Source of the DNA: Bacteroidota bacterium
Lineage (GTDB): Bacteria; Bacteroidota; Bacteroidia; JABDFU01
NCBI GenBank assembly: GCA_016183775.1
Contig: JACPDY010000126.1
Coordinates: forward strand, 1-50,247
Direction of reading: 5' to 3'
DNA: 50,247 nucleotides
The notes beneath the pieces are model-generated. The model was not told the DNA's origin. It saw only the letters and a program-made list of their open reading frames with translations, and did no database searches. Below are positions 34,684-43,167 of this stretch, piece after piece (position 1 is the first letter of the stretch; each line of letters begins with the position of its first letter). A program made the translations under genes and the position numbers.

Positions 34684-35319
34684 ATGACAAATGAAATTCC
34701 CCCCAGTCGCTCTGTATTAGCAAAAACCATTTCGTATATATTCCACCCTCTTTTAATTCCAACCATTGGCCTTTGGTTTATTTTTAATTCCCGATCATAC
34801 ATCAGCTTCATTATCACCCCTGAACTGCAAAACGCCTTATATGTAGTAGTGTTTATTGCCACTTTTGTATTTCCGGTCTTAAGCAGTATACTTCTGCTTA
34901 TTATAGGACGCATTAAGAGTCTGGAAATGGAAAGCCCGGAAGAAAGACGTATACCATATCTGCTCACTGCCATCTATTATTCACTCGGCTATTATATGCT
35001 TACCACAAAAGTTCCATTACCGGAGCAGATAAACCTGATGCTTTTAGGGGCAAATATATCGGTCGTGCTCACTATGCTTATTAATATTAAATGGAAAATA
35101 AGTGCGCACACCATTGGTATTGGAGGCTTAATCGGCACACTACTTGGTTTTGGGTACCAATTACAGGTTAATGTTATTAATGAATTAATATTAGCATTCC
35201 TTATCGCAGGTTTAATTGGTTATGCCCGGCTACGCCTCCATGCACATACTCAATCACAGGTTTACGTGGGTTACCTTGTAGGATTTTTGTGTGAGTTTTT
35301 ATTGTTTGTTTCCTTATAG
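34684..35319 (+). CDS. Integral membrane protein, degenerate PAP2-like phosphatase
   Basis: A 211-residue protein with about six membrane helices. Signs of the PAP2 superfamily: EERRIPYLLTA (motif 1-like), ISAHTIGIGG (motif 2 position, SAH instead of SGH) and ARLRLHAHTQSQVYVG (motif 3-like: Arg, five residues, His, three residues, then Gln instead of Asp). The Asp-to-Gln change would remove the residue that supports the catalytic histidine, so it may be inactive or use another substrate. Lies 24 bases after rpoN, probably in its transcript. Confidence 0.6.
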   Translation: MTNEIPPSRSVLAKTISYIFHPLLIPTIGLWFIFNSRSYISFIITPELQNALYVVVFIATFVFPVLSSILLLIIGRIKSLEMESPEERRIPYLLTAIYYSLGYYMLTTKVPLPEQINLMLLGANISVVLTMLINIKWKISAHTIGIGGLIGTLLGFGYQLQVNVINELILAFLIAGLIGYARLRLHAHTQSQVYVGYLVGFLCEFLLFVSL

Positions 35320-35460
35320 CCCTCCCCTCTGTGTGAGAGCCAGTGAGAAAGCGAGAGAGGGTGCGATAGGATGTAAACAGGAAGGGGTATGTTTCTGATG
35401 CAATTACGACTCCTTCCCCATCAAAGTTTTACGTATTTTTAGGCAACAAAAAACTCTACT

Positions 35461-36240
35461 ATGCCATTTGAAAACCTCCTCACAAAAACTGAAAACGGGG
35501 TCCATACTATTATTATCAACCGGCCCGATAAACTAAACGCTTTAAATAAAAAAACTGTACAAGAGATCGGTGCTGCTGTTAAAGAAGCCATTGCTGATAG
35601 TATAGTTAAAGGCATTATTATTACGGGTGCCGGGCCAAAATCATTTGTCGCCGGGGCTGATATATCCGAATTTGTCGGTCTTAGTGTTGAACAAGGCAAA
35701 GCAATGGCAAAAGCGGGGCAGGATGTATTTAAACTCATCGAAGAGTCGCCAAAACCTATAATTGCTGCCGTAAATGGCTTTGCTTTAGGAGGAGGCTGTG
35801 AACTGGCTATGTCATGCCATTTAAGGATTGCAAGTGATAATGCTAAATTCGGTCAGCCCGAAGTAAATCTCGGATTAATAGCCGGCTATGGAGGAACGCA
35901 ACGATTGACACAATTGATAGGAAAAGCCAGGTCACTGGAACTGCACATGACAGCCGATATACTGACAGCGCAACAGGCACTGCAATTTGGCCTAGTCAAT
36001 TACGTTATATCACCTGATCAATTGATGACCAAATGCCTTGAATTGCTCGAAAAAATAAAAACGAAAGCCCCCTTAGCCATTGCCGGAGTTATAGCAAGTG
36101 TTAATATGTATTATACAGATGGAGTAAATGGGTTTGACGCTGAAGTAAATGAATTTGGCAAATGCTTTTCCACAACTGATTTTAAAGAAGGCACAGCCGC
36201 CTTTTTAGAAAAACGCAAAGCAAATTTTGCCGGGAAATAA
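35461..36240 (+). CDS. Enoyl-CoA hydratase/isomerase (crotonase family)
   Basis: A 259-residue crotonase. The acyl-CoA oxyanion site is SFVAGADISEF and NGFALGGGCELAMSCH. Both catalytic glutamates are present: the one in GGCELAMSCH and the one in QPEVNLGLIAGYGGTQRL. This supports true hydratase activity, such as 3-hydroxyacyl- or 3-hydroxybutyryl-CoA dehydration in fatty-acid or amino-acid breakdown. It stands alone after a 140-base gap and ends just before a strong hairpin. Substrate chain length cannot be read. Confidence 0.92.
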   Translation: MPFENLLTKTENGVHTIIINRPDKLNALNKKTVQEIGAAVKEAIADSIVKGIIITGAGPKSFVAGADISEFVGLSVEQGKAMAKAGQDVFKLIEESPKPIIAAVNGFALGGGCELAMSCHLRIASDNAKFGQPEVNLGLIAGYGGTQRLTQLIGKARSLELHMTADILTAQQALQFGLVNYVISPDQLMTKCLELLEKIKTKAPLAIAGVIASVNMYYTDGVNGFDAEVNEFGKCFSTTDFKEGTAAFLEKRKANFAGK

Positions 36241-36247
36241 ATAAAAA

Positions 36248-36280
36248 AACTCTGTCAGGGTTTAGAACCCTGACAGAGTT
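36248..36280 (+). terminator. Strong hairpin after the crotonase gene
   Basis: Perfect 15-base arms AACTCTGTCAGGGTT and AACCCTGACAGAGTT with a TAG loop. It ends 8 bases before the TTG start of the flippase gene, so it separates the two transcripts or controls the second. The right arm shares CAGAGTT with the hairpin at 47168-47205. Confidence 0.7.
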
Positions 36281-36288
36281 CTATAAAA

Positions 36289-37773
36289 TTGAGTACACTT
36301 AAAAAATTAGCGGGACAAACAGCGGTATATGGTTTAAGCACCATAGTCGGACGACTATTGAATTACCTCCTTGTTCCGCTTTATACATATAACTTCAGTA
36401 CCAGCGAATATGGCGTGGTTACAGAAATGTACGCCTATATTTCATTTCTTATTATTGTTGTTACATATGGAATGGAAACTGCTTTGTTTAATTTCTCCGC
36501 TTCAGAAGAAAATAAAGATAAAGTATACAGCACCGCACTTATTTCAGTACTTGTAAGTACTGCAGTCTTTATTAGCCTGGTCATTTTATTTGCCGATCCG
36601 CTCGCAGTAATGATAAAACATCCGCAACATGCTGATTATGTTTTATGGGTCATCCTTATTATCGGGCTTGATGCATTTACATCTATCCCTTTCGCCAAGC
36701 TGCGGGAACAGAATAAAGCAGGACGGTTTGCTTTTATAAAGATCATCAACATTGCTATAAATATCGCGCTCAATATATTCTTTATCGCCATTTGTAAGAA
36801 CGCGTACAATAACCCTTCAAGCACCTTTTATTCCATTGCTAACGCGGTTTATAGCCCTGAAATAGGAGTGGGTTACGTATTCATCTCCAACCTGGCAGCA
36901 AGCTTCGTGGTGTTATTGCTATTGTTCCCAGAAGTTGTAAGGATCAAATACACGTTCGACCGCGAATTGTGGAAACGGATGATGACCTATGCGTTACCAC
37001 TTTTACTTGCAGGTTTAGCGGGAATGACCAATGAAACGATGGATCGCATCCTGCTTAAATATATGCTGCCAAAAGATATTGCTGAATCGCAGGTAGGTAT
37101 TTACGGAGCCTGTTACAAAATATCTATACTTATGACCATTTTCGTTCAAACGTTCAGGTATGCTGCAGAACCTTTTTTCTTTTCCAATTCACGTGAAAAA
37201 AATTCAAAGGAATTATATGCTGATGTAATGAAATATTTCATTATCGCCTGTTCTTTTATTTTTCTTGCCACCATGCTAAATTTATCGTGGATACAATATT
37301 TTGTTGGCAAAGAGTTCCGATCAGGACTTGATGTAGTACCGATACTTCTGATCGCCAATCTTTGTCTTGGCGCATTCTTTAACCTTTCCATTTGGTATAA
37401 GCTGACCAACAAAACAAAGTTTGGCGCTTATTTAACAGGTCTCGGCGCCGTAATCACGCTAACACTTAATTTTCTGCTTATTCCCGTTATGGGCTTTATG
37501 GGCTCGGCATGGGCAACATTAACTTGCTATGTCACCATGATGATTGCCTCCTATTTTCTTGGCAATAAACATTTCCCTGTTAATTACAATCTGAAACGCA
37601 TTTTGGGATACCTCACATTATCATTAGCTTTGTACTTTACTGGTTATTACCTCATTCCGGGAAATTCGGCCCTCACAATTGCGCTGAACAACTTGTTGGT
37701 TTTACTGTTTATTTCAACAGTATATTTCCTTGAACGTGATGGTATTAAAAAACTGATCAACAATGAAAATTAA
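36289..37773 (+). CDS. Oligosaccharide/polysaccharide flippase (Wzx-like, MOP superfamily)
   Basis: A 494-residue protein with about 12-14 membrane helices. It starts with the family N-terminus ([28 protein letters not shown], shown here in parts) and has [14 protein letters not shown]-like middle sequences typical of lipid-linked oligosaccharide translocases. It should move a lipid-linked glycan across the inner membrane. The start is TTG at 36289: no ATG is available upstream because an in-frame stop sits at 36271-36273, inside the hairpin. It overlaps dut by 11 bases and leads the envelope operon up to 43.2 kb. Confidence 0.87.
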   Translation: MSTLKKLAGQTAVYGLSTIVGRLLNYLLVPLYTYNFSTSEYGVVTEMYAYISFLIIVVTYGMETALFNFSASEENKDKVYSTALISVLVSTAVFISLVILFADPLAVMIKHPQHADYVLWVILIIGLDAFTSIPFAKLREQNKAGRFAFIKIINIAINIALNIFFIAICKNAYNNPSSTFYSIANAVYSPEIGVGYVFISNLAASFVVLLLLFPEVVRIKYTFDRELWKRMMTYALPLLLAGLAGMTNETMDRILLKYMLPKDIAESQVGIYGACYKISILMTIFVQTFRYAAEPFFFSNSREKNSKELYADVMKYFIIACSFIFLATMLNLSWIQYFVGKEFRSGLDVVPILLIANLCLGAFFNLSIWYKLTNKTKFGAYLTGLGAVITLTLNFLLIPVMGFMGSAWATLTCYVTMMIASYFLGNKHFPVNYNLKRILGYLTLSLALYFTGYYLIPGNSALTIALNNLLVLLFISTVYFLERDGIKKLINNEN

Positions 37774-38197
37774 GGTTATAAATAAGTCAAAGCATCCTCT
37801 GCCACAATATGCAACAGGTTCATCGGCAGGAGTTGACCTGCGTGCGAATATTGATTCGGCAATCGTTTTAAGATCATTGGAACGGGCAATTGTTCCTACC
37901 GGTTTATTCATTGAATTACCTGCCGGGTATGAAGCACAGATCCGTCCCCGCAGCGGATTGGCAGCGAAAAATGGCTTAACTGTACTTAACTCACCCGGTA
38001 CTATTGATGCCGATTACAGGGGCGAGATTAAAGTCATTTTGGTTAATCTATCCAAAGAAGATTTTACTATTAATGATGGTGAACGCATCGCACAAATGGT
38101 AATCGCAAAACATGAACAGGCCGAATGGATTGAAGTGCAGGAATTAATCGATACCGAACGCGGCGCGGGAGGATTTGGACATACGGGAACGAAGTAA
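37763..38197 (+). CDS. dut: dUTP diphosphatase
   Basis: A 144-residue homotrimeric dUTPase. All five motifs are visible: SAGVDLRA (1), [12 protein letters not shown] (2), [13 protein letters not shown] (3), GERIAQMV (4) and the glycine-rich [10 protein letters not shown] (5). It removes dUTP and supplies dUMP. It overlaps the end of the flippase gene by 11 bases, so it is coupled to the envelope operon although its own role is nucleotide hygiene. Confidence 0.97.
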   Translation: MKIKVINKSKHPLPQYATGSSAGVDLRANIDSAIVLRSLERAIVPTGLFIELPAGYEAQIRPRSGLAAKNGLTVLNSPGTIDADYRGEIKVILVNLSKEDFTINDGERIAQMVIAKHEQAEWIEVQELIDTERGAGGFGHTGTK

Positions 38198-38200
38198 AAT

Positions 38201-38278
38201 GGTTGTTAGTTGTTGGTTGTTAGTTGTTAGTTATAAAAGAACAAACAATCTAATAACTGACAACTTTTAACTGACAAC
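38201..38278. repeat. Word-like inverted repeat between dut and the nucleotidyltransferase gene
   Basis: Left side is built of GTTGTTAGTTGTT words (38201-38234); right side of ACTGACAACTTTTA words (38253-38278). The best arms are GTTGTTAGTTAT (38223-38234) and ATAACTGACAAC (38253-38264), one G/T wobble, 18-base loop. It fills the 94-base gap within an otherwise overlapping operon. Confidence 0.6.
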
Positions 38279-38291
38279 TTTTAAAACAACT

Positions 38292-39299
38292 ATGAAAATA
38301 ATCATTCCAATGGCCGGCATGGGTAAACGAATGCGGCCGCATACACTTACCACTCCCAAGCCTCTTATTCCCATTGCCGGAAAGCCAATGGTACAGTGGA
38401 TCGTGGAAGACATTACAAAGGTTTGTGACGAAAAAGTTGATGAGATCGCTTTTGTTGTTGGGCGCTTTGGTAAAGAGGCAGAAGGGCACTTAATTAAAGT
38501 CGCTGAAAAACTGGGAGCTAAAGGCACTATCCATTACCAGGACGAAGCGCTGGGGACTGCACATGCAATTATGTGCGCGAAAAGTGCATTGACCGGAAAA
38601 GTGGTTGTCGCTTTCGCTGACACTTTATTCAAAGCTGATTTTAAACTTGACTCTTCGAATGAGGGTATTATCTGGGTGCAAAAAGTTGAGGATCCCCGCC
38701 CATTTGGCGTGGTCAAGCTGAATAAAGACAATGTAATAACTGACTTTATTGAAAAACCGCAACAATTTGTCTCCGATCTGGCCATTATAGGCATCTATTA
38801 TTTTAAAGACGGTGGGTACCTTAAAAAAGAGCTGCAGTATTTGCTGGATAATAACATCAGGGAAAAAGGAGAGTACCAGCTTACGAATGCCCTCGAGAAC
38901 ATGAAACAAAAGGGAACAAAATTTGTACCGGGAAAAGTAACAGAATGGCTTGACTGTGGCAATAAAGATGCCACCGTACATACCAATCAACGTATACTTG
39001 AGTTTAATAAAGGAAACACCGCGATGATTTCAAAAACACATACCGAACAAAACAGCAGCATCATTGAGCCCTGTTTTATTGGCGAAAACGTTAAACTGAT
39101 TAACTCAAAAATTGGTCCGTATGCTTCCATTGGTGATAATTGCGTGATCGAGAATTCTGAAGTTAAAAATTGCATTGTTCAAACAAATACCAGGATCATA
39201 GGGGCTGTCCTTAGCAATTCAATGCTCGGAAATTTTGTTGAATTTTATGGAAAAAGCAGTGACGCGAGCATCGGTGATTATACTACAATTAAAAATTAA
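38292..39299 (+). CDS. Sugar-phosphate nucleotidyltransferase with left-handed beta-helix tail
   Basis: A 335-residue enzyme. The N-terminal Rossmann-like domain has the NTP-binding PMAGMGKRMRPHTLTTPKPL, the KPMVQWI substrate segment and FADTLF metal site. C-terminal hexapeptide repeats (from about residue 255: CFIGENVKLINSKIGPYASI) form a beta-helix. It makes an NDP-sugar from a sugar 1-phosphate, probably thymidylyl- or glucose-1-phosphate-type. Likely supplies precursors for the glycan moved by the flippase two genes upstream. The exact sugar is not determined. Confidence 0.88.
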   Translation: MKIIIPMAGMGKRMRPHTLTTPKPLIPIAGKPMVQWIVEDITKVCDEKVDEIAFVVGRFGKEAEGHLIKVAEKLGAKGTIHYQDEALGTAHAIMCAKSALTGKVVVAFADTLFKADFKLDSSNEGIIWVQKVEDPRPFGVVKLNKDNVITDFIEKPQQFVSDLAIIGIYYFKDGGYLKKELQYLLDNNIREKGEYQLTNALENMKQKGTKFVPGKVTEWLDCGNKDATVHTNQRILEFNKGNTAMISKTHTEQNSSIIEPCFIGENVKLINSKIGPYASIGDNCVIENSEVKNCIVQTNTRIIGAVLSNSMLGNFVEFYGKSSDASIGDYTTIKN

Positions 39300-39331
39300 A
39301 AACCTGAATCTTTTTGGGAAGGCCAATTAAT

Positions 39332-41083
39332 ATGAAAAAGTTATACCTCTGCATACTGGTTATCAGCACGCTGATCTTTACATCGTGCAAGACCACTACA
39401 AAAACCACTGCAGGTGCGGCGAAGGTGTCAGGCGCTTCTTCAAAAAAGGAATTAAGTGAAAAGGAACGGATTGACTTTGATTACCTGTTTTTTAACGCCA
39501 ATAAAGAGCTGATGCTTGGCAACTTTGAATTAGCCACCAATCTTTTTTTACAATGTATTAAGCTCGACCCCACTAATGCGACTCCAATGTATGAGCTTGC
39601 AAAAATATACAGCTATGCCGGAAATAAAGATAAGGCCCTTGAGCTGAGCGGTAAAGCAGCTAATATCGATCAAAAAAATATCTGGTATCAACTTTTGTAT
39701 GCCGATGGCCTAATGGCAAAAAAACAGTATAGCCAGGCAATAGAAATATATCAACGCATTATTAAAATCAACCCCGATCGGATCGATATGTATTTTGAAT
39801 TGGCAGAAACATACATGCTCGCCAACAAACCTCAGGAAGCTATCAAAGTATATGATCGTATTGAAGAAAAAACGGGTATTACTGAAGAAGCTTCGATTCA
39901 GAAGGTAAGAATTTATACTCAGCTAAAGAACACTGAAAAAGCCGTTAAAGAACTGAATAAACTGATCCGGCTTAATCCCAGAGAACCCAAATACTATGGT
40001 ATGCTTGGTGAAATATACCAGAATACCGGTCAGAAGGATAAAGCTATGCAAACCTACAACGACCTTCTGAAAGTGGATCCCGAAAATCCTTATGTACATC
40101 TTTCCATTGCCCAGCACTACTTCGAGGCAAAACAAGATGCGAAAGGCTTTGAGGAATATAAACTCGCTTTCCGTAATCCGAAACTGGATATTGACACAAA
40201 AATAAAGATCCTGCTTTCCTATTACGCTATCTCTGAAAACAAACCGGCTGTGAAGGACGACGCGCTTCAATTATGTAAGGCACTGATCGAAGCTCACCCT
40301 GACGAAGCCAAATCTTACGCGATGTACGGCGACTTCCTGTACCGCGATAAAAAAATGACTGAGGCACGCGATGCATACCGGATGGCAATTGCCCGCGACA
40401 AAACAAAATATGCTATCTGGAGCCAGGTATTACTCATTGATTCTGACCTCGGTGATTTTGACGCGATGCTATTCGACAGCAAACAGACCATTGAGCTTTT
40501 CCCCGCGCAACCTCTCGGATACTTTTTTAACGGAATAGCCAATATCCAGAAAAAAGAATACAAAAAGGGAGTGGAGGTATTAAGCGAAGGAAAAGATTAT
40601 GTAGTGGATAACGCTCCCCTGCTCTCCCAGTTCTATGCAAGCCTTGGTGATGCGAATCACCAGCTTAAAGAATACAAAGCCTCTGATGAAGCATATGAAA
40701 AGGCTCTTGAACTCGATGCTAAAAATACTTACGTGCTGAATAATTACGCCTATTATTTATCTCTGCGAAAAGAAAAGCTGCTTCGTGCCGAAGAGATGTC
40801 AAAGAAAACGGTCGACCTGGAGCCCGCCAACAATTCTTTCCTGGATACCTATGGATGGATCCTTTATCAAATGGGAAATTATGAAGAAGCGAAAAAATGG
40901 ATAGGAAAAGCTCTCGACAACGAAGCCCGTGGAAATGGCGTCATACTTGAACACTATGGCGATATTTTATTTAAGTTGGGAGAAACAGAAAAAGCGATGG
41001 GATATTGGAACGACGCGAAACAAAAAGGGGGAAATTCGGAGTTCCTTGATAAAAAAATTGCGGATAAAAAATTATATGAATAA
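39332..41083 (+). CDS. Tetratricopeptide-repeat lipoprotein
   Basis: A 583-residue lipoprotein: signal peptide ending TLIFTSC, a Lys/Thr/Ser-rich linker and then about twelve TPR units across nearly the whole length (for example NFELATNLFLQCIKLDPTNA, KQYSQAIEIYQRIIKINPDR, GNYEEAKKWIGKALDNEARG). It probably lies at the outer membrane facing the periplasm and binds partner proteins. The next gene overlaps it by 8 bases, so translation is coupled with the DUF4292 lipoprotein. The ATG at 39332 gives a proper lipoprotein signal. Confidence 0.9.
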   Translation: MKKLYLCILVISTLIFTSCKTTTKTTAGAAKVSGASSKKELSEKERIDFDYLFFNANKELMLGNFELATNLFLQCIKLDPTNATPMYELAKIYSYAGNKDKALELSGKAANIDQKNIWYQLLYADGLMAKKQYSQAIEIYQRIIKINPDRIDMYFELAETYMLANKPQEAIKVYDRIEEKTGITEEASIQKVRIYTQLKNTEKAVKELNKLIRLNPREPKYYGMLGEIYQNTGQKDKAMQTYNDLLKVDPENPYVHLSIAQHYFEAKQDAKGFEEYKLAFRNPKLDIDTKIKILLSYYAISENKPAVKDDALQLCKALIEAHPDEAKSYAMYGDFLYRDKKMTEARDAYRMAIARDKTKYAIWSQVLLIDSDLGDFDAMLFDSKQTIELFPAQPLGYFFNGIANIQKKEYKKGVEVLSEGKDYVVDNAPLLSQFYASLGDANHQLKEYKASDEAYEKALELDAKNTYVLNNYAYYLSLRKEKLLRAEEMSKKTVDLEPANNSFLDTYGWILYQMGNYEEAKKWIGKALDNEARGNGVILEHYGDILFKLGETEKAMGYWNDAKQKGGNSEFLDKKIADKKLYE

Positions 41084-41954
41084 TTCAATACTCCCTGCCA
41101 GACCAATTCCTTCTCTTTTCTTTCGCGCACTTTTATATTTCAGCTTTACACTTATCGTATTCTCTTCCTGTAAAACAGGAAAAAAAATTACTGCAACCCA
41201 TTCGCAGCATATCACCAAAAAATCGGCAAAGGAATTAGAACAACTGCTCAAAAAAAATGAATTCAGGTTCGATTGGATCAGCGCCAAATTCGCCGCAGAG
41301 ATAATACTAGATAGCATGCAAACTTCATTCAATGTGAATCTGCGGGGTCGTAAGGATAGCCTCCTGTGGATGTCAATTACCGCTCCCCTGATCGGTATTG
41401 AAGCCGCAAGGGCAGTTATTACAAAGGACTCAGTAAAGTTCATCGATCGGATCCATTCTGAATATTTTGCAGGCGATTTTATATATGTCAACAAGCTGCT
41501 TCATGCCGACCTTGATTTTGAACTTATACAATCCTTATTGATCGGCAATAGTGTTGATTTTTATGAAGACGATGACAAGCTTCACTCATCCGTAAGTGAC
41601 GGTCAGTATGTATTAAGTACGGTCCGGAAACGTAAACTGCGAAAAGTCATTGAACGCAATAAAGAACTGAGAGACCCCGCTCAAACCATCTGGCTTGATC
41701 CGCAGACATTTAAAATTGTGCGCGTGTTATTTAATGACTTTAATCAGAACAGAACCTTTACCGCCAATTTCGATAAGTTTGATAAAGTAGACTCATTGCT
41801 ATTTCCCAATAGCATGCATTATAATATTAAAGCGGAGAAGAACGTTGATATAAAAATTGAGTATTCGAAAGTCGGTATAAATACTGTTCAGACATTCCCT
41901 TTTAGTATTCCTGCAAAATATGAACGCATTGTTTACAAAGAAAAAGAGAAATAG
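41076..41954 (+). CDS. DUF4292 lipoprotein, LolB-like
   Basis: About 292 residues from the ATG at 41076, which overlaps the TPR gene stop. Signal peptide ends LIVFSSC (lipobox). The mature part has the run of strands seen in LolA/LolB-type proteins: FNVNLRGRKDSLLWMSITAP, LIGIEAARAVITKDSVKFID, then LHADLDFELIQSLLIGN, and a second half with TIWLDPQTFKIVRV and FDKFDKVDSLLFPNSM. This reads like the LolB core (lipid-accepting concave barrel), and DUF4292 has been proposed to be related to that fold. A role in lipoprotein or lipid handling at the outer membrane is an inference. Confidence 0.75.
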   Translation: MNNSILPARPIPSLFFRALLYFSFTLIVFSSCKTGKKITATHSQHITKKSAKELEQLLKKNEFRFDWISAKFAAEIILDSMQTSFNVNLRGRKDSLLWMSITAPLIGIEAARAVITKDSVKFIDRIHSEYFAGDFIYVNKLLHADLDFELIQSLLIGNSVDFYEDDDKLHSSVSDGQYVLSTVRKRKLRKVIERNKELRDPAQTIWLDPQTFKIVRVLFNDFNQNRTFTANFDKFDKVDSLLFPNSMHYNIKAEKNVDIKIEYSKVGINTVQTFPFSIPAKYERIVYKEKEK

Positions 41955-43167
41955 CCGCTTCATCTGCATTATGTTACCGATAATACTTTGTGCGGCTATT
42001 GCTATTCCTGTATCCGCTCAGAAACAATCAAAAACCGATCTTGAAGAAAAAAAGAAAAAACTTCAGCAGGATATCGAATACACAAACCAGTTGCTGAGTG
42101 AAACAAAAAAGAATAAAAAACTCTCGCTTAATCAGCTTCTTACACTCAATAAAAAATTATCCGACCGGCAGGAGCTTATCAACACTATAAGTGGACAGAT
42201 ATTTTTATTGAACCGAAGGATAAATGAAACAAATAAAAATATAACCGCACTTCAGGCCGAACTCAAAAAGCTTAAAGACGATTATGCCAAAATGATCTAT
42301 AACGCGTATCGCAACCGCGATGAGTACAGCAGGTTGATGTTTATTTTTGCTTCCACAAATTTTAACCAGGCTTATATCCGCCTTAAGTATCTTCAGCAAT
42401 ACAGCGACTACAGACATAAGCAGGCGGAACAAATCGAGCTCAAACAAAAAGAACTTAATGAAAAACTACAGGAACTTGAAGTGCGCAAAACTGAAAAAAG
42501 GGAACTCTTAGGATCGCAGGAAAACGAAAAGGAAGCACTCACAAAAGAGAAATCGGAAAAGGAGGAAGTATTGACTGAGCTTCAAAGCAAAGAGAAGCAG
42601 CTTAAAGCCGACCTGGATAAAAAGAAGAAAGATGCTGAAAAATTACAGCAGGCGATTATGCGTATCATAAAAGAAGAAATTGAAAAAGCCAATGCCAATA
42701 AAACCAGGCCAAGCAATAAACTTGTACTTACACCGGAGGCGCAACAGCTTTCAAGTTCATTCTCTAACAACAGAGGTAAACTTCCCTGGCCGGTGATACA
42801 GGGAGTTATCATTGACCGTTTTGGTGCGCATCCGCATCCTTCCATGCCCGAGATCACCATATCAAATAACGGAGTCGATATTGCGACTTCCAAAGGCGCG
42901 TTGGCCCGGGGTGTGTTTGACGGAGAAGTCACAGGCGTTGTGAATATCCCATCTTCCGGGCATGTCGTAATTGTACGTCATGGAGAGTTTCTCAGTGTGT
43001 ATGCCAACCTGAAGGAAGTGTATGTAAAAACAGGTGATAAAATAAAGACAAAACAAAATATCGGCTCCATTTTACTGGATGAAGAAGATGGAAAAACCGA
43101 ATTACATATAGAAATCTGGAAGGGCCAAACCAAACTTGACCCCGAAGAGTGGTTATATAGAAATTAG
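41920..43167 (+). CDS. EnvC-like murein hydrolase activator (coiled coil plus LytM domain)
   Basis: 415 residues: signal peptide (cleavage near VSAQK), two long coiled-coil stretches (about residues 38-115 and 160-265) and a C-terminal M23/LytM domain (about 285-410). The zinc site is degenerate: the usual HxxxD is NNGVD, and the HxH is ELH (in TELHIEIWKG). This matches EnvC-type factors, which activate amidases instead of cutting peptidoglycan themselves. It overlaps the DUF4292 gene by 35 bases, so the TPR, DUF4292 and EnvC-like proteins are made in coupled amounts. It ends base-to-base with the convergent phosphoesterase gene. Confidence 0.9.
   Translation: MNALFTKKKRNSRFICIMLPIILCAAIAIPVSAQKQSKTDLEEKKKKLQQDIEYTNQLLSETKKNKKLSLNQLLTLNKKLSDRQELINTISGQIFLLNRRINETNKNITALQAELKKLKDDYAKMIYNAYRNRDEYSRLMFIFASTNFNQAYIRLKYLQQYSDYRHKQAEQIELKQKELNEKLQELEVRKTEKRELLGSQENEKEALTKEKSEKEEVLTELQSKEKQLKADLDKKKKDAEKLQQAIMRIIKEEIEKANANKTRPSNKLVLTPEAQQLSSSFSNNRGKLPWPVIQGVIIDRFGAHPHPSMPEITISNNGVDIATSKGALARGVFDGEVTGVVNIPSSGHVVIVRHGEFLSVYANLKEVYVKTGDKIKTKQNIGSILLDEEDGKTELHIEIWKGQTKLDPEEWLYRN

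Noticed and set aside
38201-38278. Short repeated words as a CRISPR remnant
   Set aside because: Repeats are 7-12 bases, adjacent and partly inverted, without unique spacers or cas genes.
41920-43167. EnvC-like protein as an active M23 peptidase
   Set aside because: The first zinc ligand His is replaced by Asn (NNGVD) and the HxH motif reads ELH, so catalysis is unlikely.
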